Under the pieces are notes generated by a model. The model was not told where the DNA came from. It ran no database searches and saw nothing but the letters and a program-made list of their open reading frames with translations. A DNA stretch of 15,306 nucleotides from Fidelibacterota bacterium (GTDB taxonomy: Bacteria; Fidelibacterota; UBA8477; JABMPR01), in NCBI GenBank assembly GCA_030596225.1, contig JAUVKO010000017.1:1-15306 (forward strand), in the 5' to 3' direction. Every line of letters begins with the position of its first letter. Positions within the stretch are counted from its first letter, which is position 1. Position numbers and translations under genes: made by a program. This document shows positions 9,101 to 15,306 of the stretch, one piece after another.

Positions 9101-9358
9101 TTGTTTGTCTTTCTTAGGAAGGCTATCATCAATAGAGTAAACAGGGAATTCTATAGAATATTTCTGTTTATAGTTGAGAGTATCCCCATTGATTACAAAT
9201 TGAATTGAATCAGAAGGTAAGTCATCTTTAATAGCTGGGGTTGTAGTTTGAGCAAGTAAAGCATTTGAAATACTTGCTGCAAACAGCAGAAGGTAAGACA
9301 GGCGAATCTGATTTTTAAGTATGATGGTCAATGCTTTCAGTTTGCTTATTCCTGGCAT
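6191..9358 (-). CDS. Very large predicted outer-membrane beta-barrel protein, function unknown
   Basis: Secreted protein of about 1055 residues with no assigned function. From the ATG at 9358 it has a signal peptide: a basic segment (KLKALTIILKNQIR), a hydrophobic core (LSYLLLFAASISNA) and a likely cleavage at LLA|QT. The N-terminal region contains GSISRG (about residues 103-108), QPIGNTRRLNDFDRV and SASVGDIDL. A compact module with GSEKVKVNDQLL and EEDDYIIDYNAAEITFT lies around 250-300. I recall similar text in uncharacterised Bacteroidota and Chlorobi surface proteins. The rest is long alternating hydrophobic/polar strands rich in Tyr, Arg and Asn, ending in GRTHF; a terminal Phe is the classical beta-barrel assembly signal. 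The frame is open further upstream, with a GTG at 9412 as an alternative start that adds 18 residues before the signal peptide; neither start has a convincing ribosome site. Its stop overlaps the Omp85 start, so the two are probably made together. Confidence 0.75.
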   Translation of the reverse strand: MPGISKLKALTIILKNQIRLSYLLLFAASISNALLAQTTTPAIKDDLPSDSIQFVINGDTLNYKQKYSIEFPVYSIDDSLPKKDKQVPGRSQGNSASGLAATGSISRGIQVSSNASVSLQSSMYLKIKGSLSEHYTVSGVLTDKTSPLQPIGNTRRLNDFDRVLVNVTGPAMSASVGDIDLHQSNGKFGKLDRSIEGLDFHAKSGLAQMHSSLGFSYGKYYLQQIQGKDGKQGPYRLSGKNGEKFIIVLAGSEKVKVNDQLLQRGEEDDYIIDYNAAEITFTQNRILSSNSRISVEFEYVPDIYLASYSFGKQLISGGFSLGDREHSPFFISAAWQQLKDDQKNPLGNVDADRLIDVFAGLADSVQTTWLSSVTSDTINGDYRVDENGVLVYAGDGLGNLSVDFSFVGLEQGQYRKILNSIGSYFIYDTLQGEYLPSQRLFAPESQSVLSVHGRASAGNITLDVDLGVSQNVKNLYATTNSNNSENAWNVKLSSVGRYLGLMLGDKHYSAGFRSHDVLESNEYYRRWQVASRNGEDEHLNYGHLRIGKTDGSFVRGEASRLARSGEIMGQQIQLEAKTKQNAPIELAVKSYLTDHNGNFSQQHALHSALNFSKVRAVLRLNAEDGVDTPHYPSNDHLTSGIGLNYTWSANQKLALNFDQRQDYRLAPDQGVFLSAENIKLWQDQRQDWATEYTFVNILNTDGRVQLKFREHHNDSSAVTRYYLGNIQFTGNALKNRLRFQERFLIDEEHIPKYDYHYMEVDTGYGDYSYDPIIMDYIPISGGRYIRQRVFSDIEEQVRKYENKTRLEFTSSSYGKPDKIGFRSRFSSELRVKLQVENGTRIQDQAIQILDLSYQTGRQTLLNKLNYSGKSSNNHSTLYNFGDEDNLFRSHEINGNIIWNNSNSSKIGLSYENRERTVEYNPLATESWVSFRPFIEYTYILSQIQKYGLLIKYSQVDDLHLNQTYQEGYAILDHKLRIKRRGRVDQKLSLSRIQADVSGIPYSVFSGRQPGNNWKYTLNGRYTFSNRFQMTLNYSLQKRGLSRTEQFLRVEGRTHF

Positions 9359-9435
9359 TCTTTTGTTCTGATATTCGGAGTAAACGATTTCCGGTCTTAA
9401 TTCGTTCCCCACTAATGAGTAAGCAGGAAGATAGT

Positions 9436-10155
9436 TTACCAGGATTCTGCTAAAATGAGAAAATTAAAGATAATATGTGAATACACACTGATCCCATATC
9501 CTCGATAGCGATACAGAACACCCAGCAGTACACCGCCAAATACGCGTTGGGTGAAGATTGGGAAACTGTACATTTCCATAAAGAGGTGAAAAGCTGCAAA
9601 TACGCAAGCTGCCAGGAATATCGCAATAAGAGCTGCCCAGTTTGAGGATAATGACAATCCACGTTCCAGAATGACTAGAAATGCACTGATAAGAATCATT
9701 CTAAAGATCAATTCTTCAAAGATCCCGGCACCGATGGCAAGGTTCATATTGGATAATTTTTCCTCAAAGGTGATAATTTGGAGGGGTAATTGTGTGAACA
9801 ACTGTAGCGCAATAAAAATCACTCCCCCCCACAGCATGCCTTCAAGAAGCATATAGATAAAATAATTCGCATTGATGCCTGGTTTTTTTTCGACCTGATA
9901 TCCTCTGATCATGACAAAAAGGAATATGGACAGCAGAATAGTGGATACGATATAAGGATTGTTTAATCCAAGCTTGGTAAAAACACTCCACAGTAGGATT
10001 TCACCACTATTGCGTAGCTCAAAGAATGAATCCTGAAATAGGAACAGAATTCCAAACTCATAGATGGCCAGCGCCGGCAAGGTAAGGATCAAGCTGTAAT
10101 GGATGGTGCGAGAACTGCGCAGGTATTGATGCATCAGTGATACTTTTCGGGTCAT
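9436..10155 (-). CDS. CPBP family intramembrane metalloprotease (CAAX protease / Abi family)
   Basis: Integral inner-membrane protein of 239 residues with about six to eight hydrophobic helices. It carries the three motifs of the CPBP glutamic/metallo-protease family: EELIFR at residues 147-152 (Glu147-Glu148 and Arg152), FAAFH at 186-190 (His190) and HIIFN at 227-231 (His227, Asn231). Members cleave substrates within the membrane in prenyl-protein processing, bacteriocin self-immunity or protein maturation; the bacterial substrate here is unknown. All predicted active-site residues are present, so it is likely active. The ATG at 10155 has only a weak AAGAG upstream. It appears to be the first gene of the envelope operon, 23 bases upstream of the longest frame of the giant barrel gene. 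Its coding strand holds an A8 and a G7 tract within 70 bases. Confidence 0.9.
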   Translation of the reverse strand: MTRKVSLMHQYLRSSRTIHYSLILTLPALAIYEFGILFLFQDSFFELRNSGEILLWSVFTKLGLNNPYIVSTILLSIFLFVMIRGYQVEKKPGINANYFIYMLLEGMLWGGVIFIALQLFTQLPLQIITFEEKLSNMNLAIGAGIFEELIFRMILISAFLVILERGLSLSSNWAALIAIFLAACVFAAFHLFMEMYSFPIFTQRVFGGVLLGVLYRYRGYGISVYSHIIFNFLILAESW

Positions 10156-10300
10156 ATTGCTCTTAAACTAAGCCTTGAAAAGAAAAATTCTGGTTTATTA
10201 TTCTAGACACGAATGACACAATTTGCACAAATTAACTCGAACAATTTAAAAGATTTGTAAATTTTGTTGAATTCGTTGTAAAAATAACTGTTAATGATCA
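10156..10300. other. AT-rich intergenic region between lepA and the envelope operon
   Basis: This 145-base gap is the most likely place for the promoter of the envelope operon. On the minus strand TAGAAT (about 10201-10206) could be a -10 box, with TTGTGC 19 bases upstream as a poor -35; the spacing is long and the match weak. The stretch is AT-rich with many short A/T runs. No reading frame of note and no RNA-like structure are visible. Confidence 0.35.
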
Positions 10301-10304
10301 TTAA
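10291..10304. repeat. 14-base perfect palindrome overlapping the lepA stop
   Basis: TTAATGATCATTAA reads identically on both strands and includes the lepA stop codon. On the minus strand it is followed by CAGTTATTTTTAC, so it might act as a weak transcription end. The composition is almost all A/T, and a chance palindrome is plausible. Confidence 0.4.
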
Positions 10305-12100
10305 TCATTAAGTTTTAAAACTGCCAGAAATGCTTCCTGGGGAACCTCAACATGGCCCACCTGTTTCATGCGTTTCTTTCCCGCTTTCTGCTTTTCAAGA
10401 AGCTTTCTCTTTCGGCTGATATCACCGCCATAGCATTTTGCAGTCACATTCTTGCGCAGGGCTTTCACTGTTTCACGAGAGATAATTTTTTGTCCGATGG
10501 AACCCTGAATGGGAACCTCGAATTGTTGACGGGGAATCAATTCTTTAAGTTTCGCACAAAGTCTGCGTGCATGATCAAAAGCTTTATCCCGGTGAACGAT
10601 CTGTGACAATGCGTCCACCCGTTCTGAGGAGATCAGAATATCTAATTTAACCAGATCGCCTTTGCGAAAGTCAATGGGTTCATAATCAAAGGAAGCATAT
10701 CCACGGGAGGTACTCTTTAGAATATCATAAAAATCGAATATGATCTCAGCCAGCGGAATCTCGAAATAAATTTGAACTTTGGATTCATCCAGATAGTGGG
10801 TCGATTTGTAAATACCACGCTTATCTATGATAAGCTTCATCAAATTACCAATATAGGTTGGTGGTGTGAGGACTTCTGCGGTGACATAAGGCTCATCAAT
10901 ACTGTCAATATCACCGGGCTCAGGTAGATCACTGGGTTTGTCCACCATAAGATTGCTGCCATCTTTGAGATTAACTCGAAATTTAACGTTGGGCTGAGTG
11001 GTAATAAGATCAATGGCGAATTCACGCTCGAGTCGTTCCTGTACGATCTCCATGTGCAGCAAGCCCAGGTAACCAACCCGAAATCCAAAACCCAGTGCTC
11101 CGGATGTTTCCGGTTCCCAGGTCAAAGCAGCATCATTCAGGTTAAGTTTTTCAAGTGCCATCCTCAAATTTGAATAGTCATCGGAAATGATTGGGTAGAC
11201 ACCGGAGTAAACCATAGGTTTGACTTCACGGTAACCGGAGAGTGCCTCGGTTGCGCCATTTTTTGCCAGAGTAACAGTATCACCGACACGGATTTCACTG
11301 ATGTCCTTGATGTTAGCGATGATATATCCGACATCTCCGGCTTTCAGCAGCTTGTCCTTAATATTTTTTAATTTTAAATAGCCTAATTCAGCAACTTCAT
11401 GATCATCTTTACTGGCCATGAAACGCATCATCTCCCTGGGGTGTAACTGACCCTCCATTACTCGAACATAGGCAATAGCTCCGCGATAAGAATCATAGGT
11501 GCTATCAAAGACCAGTGCTCTTAAGGGAACATCAATATTTCCTTGAGGGGCCGGAATTCGCGCAATAATGGCTTCCAGAATAACTGTTATGCCAATATCA
11601 GCTTTGGCGGATGCTTCAATGATCTCGGTTTCATCACAACCTAATAGATCTATGATCTGTGATTTAACATTATCAATTTGAGCAGCTTGCAGATCGATCT
11701 TATTGATGATCGGGATGATCTCGAGTCCACTTTCCACTGCCAGCATTGCATTACTCACTGTTTGAGCCTCCACCCCCTGGGCGGCATCCACAAGCAACAG
11801 AGCGCCTTCGCAGGCTTCCAGGCTACGTGAGACTTCATAACTAAAATCAACATGCCCGGGTGTATCAATAAGATTAAGGGTATATTCAATGCCATCTTTC
11901 GCAGTGTATTTGACCTGAATAGGGTGAGATTTGATGGTAATGCCGCGTTCCCGCTCCAAATCCATATCATCCAGGACCTGGTTTTTCATTTGTTTATCAG
12001 AGAGAGTGTGAGTTTCCTCCAACAAGCGATCTGCCAGGGTGGATTTACCGTGATCTATATGGGCTATAATGCAAAAATTGCGAACGTCTGACCTTAACAT
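10301..12100 (-). CDS. lepA: Elongation factor 4 (LepA)
   Basis: Ribosome-binding translational GTPase that back-translocates or remodels stalled ribosomes and assists 30S assembly. From the ATG at 12100 the protein is 599 residues, the usual family length. GTPase motifs are AHIDHGKST (P-loop, about 13-21), RERGITI (switch I), DTPGHVDF (about 79-86), NKID (about 133-136) and a SAK motif in EASAKAD. The LepA-specific C-terminal domain is present, with YGGDISRKRKLLEKQK and QVGHVEVPQEAFLAVLK. A TTG nine bases upstream (12109) is an alternative start, but the ATG gives the typical N-terminus; neither has a clear ribosome site. It sits between the sensor kinase and the envelope operon and looks separately transcribed. 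Confidence 0.97.
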   Translation of the reverse strand: MLRSDVRNFCIIAHIDHGKSTLADRLLEETHTLSDKQMKNQVLDDMDLERERGITIKSHPIQVKYTAKDGIEYTLNLIDTPGHVDFSYEVSRSLEACEGALLLVDAAQGVEAQTVSNAMLAVESGLEIIPIINKIDLQAAQIDNVKSQIIDLLGCDETEIIEASAKADIGITVILEAIIARIPAPQGNIDVPLRALVFDSTYDSYRGAIAYVRVMEGQLHPREMMRFMASKDDHEVAELGYLKLKNIKDKLLKAGDVGYIIANIKDISEIRVGDTVTLAKNGATEALSGYREVKPMVYSGVYPIISDDYSNLRMALEKLNLNDAALTWEPETSGALGFGFRVGYLGLLHMEIVQERLEREFAIDLITTQPNVKFRVNLKDGSNLMVDKPSDLPEPGDIDSIDEPYVTAEVLTPPTYIGNLMKLIIDKRGIYKSTHYLDESKVQIYFEIPLAEIIFDFYDILKSTSRGYASFDYEPIDFRKGDLVKLDILISSERVDALSQIVHRDKAFDHARRLCAKLKELIPRQQFEVPIQGSIGQKIISRETVKALRKNVTAKCYGGDISRKRKLLEKQKAGKKRMKQVGHVEVPQEAFLAVLKLND

Positions 12101-12168
12101 GGGAAGCAATATAAGCTCGAATGTGAGCTATCAAACAGGAAGGGATGAATCAATAATGGTGAATTGGA

Positions 12169-12174
12169 ATTATA
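12169..12174 (-). promoter_or_regulatory. Possible -10 box for lepA
   Basis: TATAAT on the minus strand, 68 bases before the lepA ATG in the 97-base gap after the kinase gene. No good -35 is visible at 16-18 bases (ACAATA at 17), so this is a consensus match only. The gap holds nothing else that I can recognise. Confidence 0.25.
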
Positions 12175-12197
12175 TCAGTTTGTCTATTTAATATTGT

Positions 12198-14993
12198 TTA
12201 CAATTTTAGAAAAAAACTATTACCACCGCTGGGGGAAACTTCTACACCCACTTCAGCGTTATGGGCGTCTGCAATCCGCTTAACAATAGCCAATCCGAGT
12301 CCACGACCCTGCTTCTGATCTCCGTTGAGTTGAATGGATCGATGGAATATCTTTTCCCGTTTATCCTCAGGAATGGGTTCACCGGAATCATTAACGCGAA
12401 GAACAGTACGTCCATCTTCCTTGCCCAGGATCAGTTCAAGTTCCTGAGCTCCAGATGCATACCTGATAGCATTGCTGAGATAATTCTTGGGAATCTCTGA
12501 TAGAATTGGATTGATCTCAACAATTAAGGATTCCGGCATGCTTAGCTTCAATTTCATACCATGGGTTGCCAGCTGTGAGTCGAATTCGCCAGAAACTTTG
12601 GTCAACATAGCAACCAGATCGATTTCCTCTTTTGCAATACTTTCACCGATGCTTAATTTTGACAAGACGGTGGCATTTTCGATAACTTTCAAAAGGCTAT
12701 CACTACTGCCCTTAAGAATTTCAACCAGCTCATTGTCTGAATCTGTTGCATCCAGCATTTCGGAGATGGAACTAATCACACCGGCAGGGTTTCTCAGGTC
12801 ATGAGTGATCACATCCAGAAGGAGTTCTTTCATGTCATTGGCGTTGCTAAATTCATCAGCCAGTTTTCTCAATGCGTCATCTTTGCGAGCCCGGTCAATG
12901 GTCAAAGCAACTTGACCGGCAGCCAAGTTGAGCATGCGGACGTCTTCATTGTCATAATGCTTGATCCCATCATATTCCTGTAAAACAAATGCCCCGATGA
13001 TCTCATTATTTACTCTTAGTGGAATGCCCAACCAAACACTAGGTACATCTCCAACCAAACTCACCTGATCATCACGTATGAGCTCGCTGATTTCACTTGA
13101 TCTGAGATGCAGTGTTTTACCGGTGACAATGACCTTGGCAGTTAATGATTTACTGGGATCACAGGGAATGCTTTCCGGCATTTCTGTCTCAAAATAATCA
13201 CGGTCAAATGGAAAATAAATACTGTTATCATCAGTATTCAGCATCGCCATGAAGAAATTACTGGTGCTAATGATCTCTTTGATATATTTAAATATTTTTT
13301 CGTAAAGAATGGAAACATCACTGGCTTTAATAGCAGCTGATGTGATCTCATAAAGGATGTCGCGCAATTTCTGATTCTTCAGCACTTCTTCCTGCTTTGC
13401 CTTGTTCTGAGAGATGTCCTCCTTAACAGCTACAAAGTGGGTTATCGTGCCGGAAGCATCCCGAATGGGTGATATGGATATCTTTTCCCAGGTAATGACC
13501 CCATTCTTTTTTCTGTTGGTAAGTTCACCGGTCCAAATATCCCCGCTTTTAATGGTATCCCACATATCCTTATAAAATGCTTTGTCATGCTGACCTGAGC
13601 TCAATATCCGTGGATTTTCACCTAGTACTTCTTCAGCGGTATAACCGGTGGCTCTGGTAAATTCAGAGTTCACAAATTCAATGTTGCCATCTATATCGGT
13701 TATCACAGTCATAACCGGACTTTGTTCTACAGCCTGGCTTAATTTTCTCAGCTGGAGATTAGTTTGTTTCTGGTCAGTGATATCCAGTAAATGACCGGCA
13801 GTTTTTGGATTTCCGTCAGCATCCTTGAATGAATTGGCTGAAACAATGAGATCTCTGACCTCTCCGGTTTTACGCACAATATCGATTTCATACTGGCTTG
13901 GCAAATCTTCCCCCGCCTGTCGCGCTTTGTACCTTTCCGCAACCAGATTACGGGATTTACCAAGGAAACTGGTGAAGGGAAAGCCGAGGAGTTCATCGCG
14001 TTCAAATCCCACGATCTCACATAATCGATCATTCACATATTCAAAACAGAACTGATCATCAATAAGATAGATGCCGGTAGATGACTTCTCTACGATAGCT
14101 TTCAGGCGGCTTTCTGATTCAGCAACCAGATGTTGGGCAGCCAGTTTTTCTTTTTGTATTCGAGCACTGTATACGGTTTGTGAAATGACCTGGGCAATAT
14201 CATTGATAATGGATATTTCGGTTTCATTTTTTTCAGCATCGCATGAACAGGTAAACCCGGACACACCGCAAGTATTTTTCTCCATCCATATTGGAGCACA
14301 GTATGCATGTTTGCCGATAAGCTCTGACATTAGTTTATCATCGCCAAATGATCTCTGTCGTTTGAGTTTACTAAGGTCCAGGGCACTTAAATATTTATCA
14401 AATACTTTCTGATCCAGACCATTGTATCCGCTGAATCTTTCTTTCATATCCAGAGACCAAATCACTATCCAGGATTTATCAAACAGATCTGAAGTGTTTA
14501 AAGCCTGGCGAACTTGTTCAGTGATCTCTGCCTGAGACATTGAAGTATTGATGCTGCTGAATATGCTGTCTTTAACCAGGAGAAGCTGGTTGATATGCAT
14601 AACAATTTGATCATTGGCGAATCTAGATAAAGCGATCTGCATCATCGTATAAGCGGCATTCTCATCAACAGGTTTATGCAAAAAGCCATAGGGGTCCGCT
14701 TCCTGGAGTGCCCGTGAAATATGTTCATCATCACCATAAGCGGTGGTGAATATTACTGGAATTTGTTGCTGATCATGAATTCGTTTGGCAGTTTCAATAC
14801 CATCAGGCTTACCTCGCAACTGAATATCCATAAGAATGATATCCGGATGGGCCGTAGCAGCAAGTTTAATAGCATCCCTACAGGTAGCAGCGATGCCAAC
14901 AACCTTACAACCCAGATTCTCCATCCGAAAGGATAAATCCTCAGCAGCCAGCCGTTCATCTTCAACGATCAGAATTCTAGTATTCTTTTTCAT
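12198..14993 (-). CDS. Cytosolic multidomain hybrid sensor kinase: REC-GAF-PAS-PAS-GAF-HisKA-HATPase
   Basis: Two-component signalling protein of about 931 residues (numbered from the ATG at 14993). An N-terminal receiver domain (about 3-125) has acidic residues in VEDE, phospho-acceptor Asp56 in LMDIQL, Thr in FTTAY and Lys107 in KPVDE. A diverged GAF-like segment (about 145-276) follows with four clustered cysteines (232, 242, 249, 251), then two PAS domains (about 296-411 and 416-531, the second ending FVAVKEDIS) and a GAF domain (about 541-701). The kinase core has His731 in THDLRNP, an N box at NYLSNAIRYA, NDSGEP and GRGLGLAIVKR. Catalytic residues look intact. No membrane segment or signal peptide is present, so it senses a cytosolic cue. 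A GTG four codons upstream (15005) is an alternative start. There is no adjacent separate response regulator; the output partner is unknown. Confidence 0.9.
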   Translation of the reverse strand: MKKNTRILIVEDERLAAEDLSFRMENLGCKVVGIAATCRDAIKLAATAHPDIILMDIQLRGKPDGIETAKRIHDQQQIPVIFTTAYGDDEHISRALQEADPYGFLHKPVDENAAYTMMQIALSRFANDQIVMHINQLLLVKDSIFSSINTSMSQAEITEQVRQALNTSDLFDKSWIVIWSLDMKERFSGYNGLDQKVFDKYLSALDLSKLKRQRSFGDDKLMSELIGKHAYCAPIWMEKNTCGVSGFTCSCDAEKNETEISIINDIAQVISQTVYSARIQKEKLAAQHLVAESESRLKAIVEKSSTGIYLIDDQFCFEYVNDRLCEIVGFERDELLGFPFTSFLGKSRNLVAERYKARQAGEDLPSQYEIDIVRKTGEVRDLIVSANSFKDADGNPKTAGHLLDITDQKQTNLQLRKLSQAVEQSPVMTVITDIDGNIEFVNSEFTRATGYTAEEVLGENPRILSSGQHDKAFYKDMWDTIKSGDIWTGELTNRKKNGVITWEKISISPIRDASGTITHFVAVKEDISQNKAKQEEVLKNQKLRDILYEITSAAIKASDVSILYEKIFKYIKEIISTSNFFMAMLNTDDNSIYFPFDRDYFETEMPESIPCDPSKSLTAKVIVTGKTLHLRSSEISELIRDDQVSLVGDVPSVWLGIPLRVNNEIIGAFVLQEYDGIKHYDNEDVRMLNLAAGQVALTIDRARKDDALRKLADEFSNANDMKELLLDVITHDLRNPAGVISSISEMLDATDSDNELVEILKGSSDSLLKVIENATVLSKLSIGESIAKEEIDLVAMLTKVSGEFDSQLATHGMKLKLSMPESLIVEINPILSEIPKNYLSNAIRYASGAQELELILGKEDGRTVLRVNDSGEPIPEDKREKIFHRSIQLNGDQKQGRGLGLAIVKRIADAHNAEVGVEVSPSGGNSFFLKL

Positions 14994-15041
14994 ATGGTCA
15001 TTCACAATTAGCTTAATACCACCTGATCATTGGATATTCTC

Positions 15042-15047
15042 ATTATA
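15042..15047 (-). promoter_or_regulatory. Possible -10 box for the sensor kinase gene
   Basis: TATAAT on the minus strand, overlapping the stop codon of the epimerase gene and about 50 bases before the kinase start. No -35 match is seen at the expected spacing. The kinase may instead be read from the epimerase transcript. Confidence 0.2.
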
Positions 15048-15306
15048 GACCTGAAATATATTTGGCGATCCGTTGACCAACTTTACCATCCCAGGAATCT
15101 ATCGGATAAGCATGCTTCGTCTCACCTTCCATGATCGAGGCTATGCTTAGACGAACTTTGCTAAGATCTAAACCAATAAGAGTATTCGTTCCCTTGGTCA
15201 AAGTAACTGGTCTATTCGTTGAATTGCCCAAGGTCAAACACTGGACTCCCAGTATCGTTGTCTCTTCCTGAATGCCCTGTGAATCAGTGATCACCAGACC
15301 TGCATT
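15043..15306 (-). CDS. wecB: UDP-N-acetylglucosamine 2-epimerase, C-terminal part (5' end outside window)
   Basis: Only the last 87 codons are in the window. The frame is open to the edge and starts NAGLVITDSQGIQEET. The ITDSxGIQEE motif, the LGVQCLTLGNSTNRP segment and TKGTNTLIG are the conserved C-terminal substrate-binding region of non-hydrolysing UDP-GlcNAc 2-epimerases, which interconvert UDP-GlcNAc and UDP-ManNAc for surface polysaccharide. One change from the commonest form is Gln in place of the second Gly of DSGGIQEE. The tail ends AKYISGL, with the stop 37 bases before the earliest kinase start. Gene symbol by family resemblance only; a hydrolysing or other UDP-sugar epimerase relative cannot be excluded from this fragment. 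Confidence 0.85.
   Translation of the reverse strand, partial: NAGLVITDSQGIQEETTILGVQCLTLGNSTNRPVTLTKGTNTLIGLDLSKVRLSIASIMEGETKHAYPIDSWDGKVGQRIAKYISGL

Noticed and set aside
9436..10155. CPBP protein as an abortive-infection defence gene
   Set aside because: The family is sometimes labelled Abi, but nothing nearby looks like a defence island or prophage; an envelope-operon role fits better.
12101..12109. TTG as the lepA start
   Set aside because: It would add three residues ahead of the ATG that gives the usual LepA N-terminus, and it has no ribosome site.
14071..14412. Plus-strand open frame of 113 codons opposite the kinase
   Set aside because: Antisense of the GAF-like region; no ribosome site and no domain resemblance.
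1..15306. Mobile elements, CRISPR arrays, tRNA or rRNA genes
   Set aside because: No transposase, integrase, direct-repeat array, terminal inverted repeats or RNA-gene signature was seen on either strand.

Overview
This is a bacterial chromosome segment of roughly 43% G+C by eye, with every recognisable gene on the minus strand. It reads like a member of the FCB side of the tree (Bacteroidota, Chlorobi, Marinimicrobia or Calditrichota relatives). The pointers are a DUF4837-type lipoprotein, a very large outer-membrane beta-barrel protein of a type I associate with those phyla, weak or absent Shine-Dalgarno sites on several genes, and a soluble multi-PAS hybrid kinase. No phylogenetic test was possible, so the assignment is an inference.

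Layout, in transcription order (right to left). The window opens inside the 3' end of a UDP-N-acetylglucosamine 2-epimerase (15306-15043). A cytosolic REC-GAF-PAS-PAS-GAF-histidine kinase follows (about 14993-12198), then the elongation factor LepA/EF4 (12100-10301). After a 145-bp AT-rich gap comes a tight run of seven genes that is probably one operon: a CPBP-family membrane protease (10155-9436), a >1000-residue outer-membrane protein (about 9358-6191), a small Omp85-family barrel with POTRA-like N-terminus (6191-4791), ribonuclease R (4806-2707), a DUF4837 lipoprotein (2634-1606), an RmlD-like sugar-nucleotide reductase (1590-691) and a polyprenol-phosphate mannosyltransferase-like GT2 enzyme (701 to beyond the window).

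How they fit together: the seven-gene run is mainly about the cell envelope. It encodes two outer-membrane barrels, a lipoprotein, an inner-membrane protease and two glycan-precursor enzymes, with RNase R embedded by translational coupling to the Omp85 gene. The epimerase at the right edge is also a surface-glycan enzyme, so the sensor kinase and LepA sit between two envelope/glycan blocks.

There are no tRNA or rRNA genes, CRISPR arrays, insertion sequences or phage genes, and no gene-free stretch above 300 bases. I do not see a clear new defence or mobile system. The best candidate for something undescribed is the outer-membrane pair (giant barrel plus mini-Omp85) with its CPBP and RNase R neighbours.
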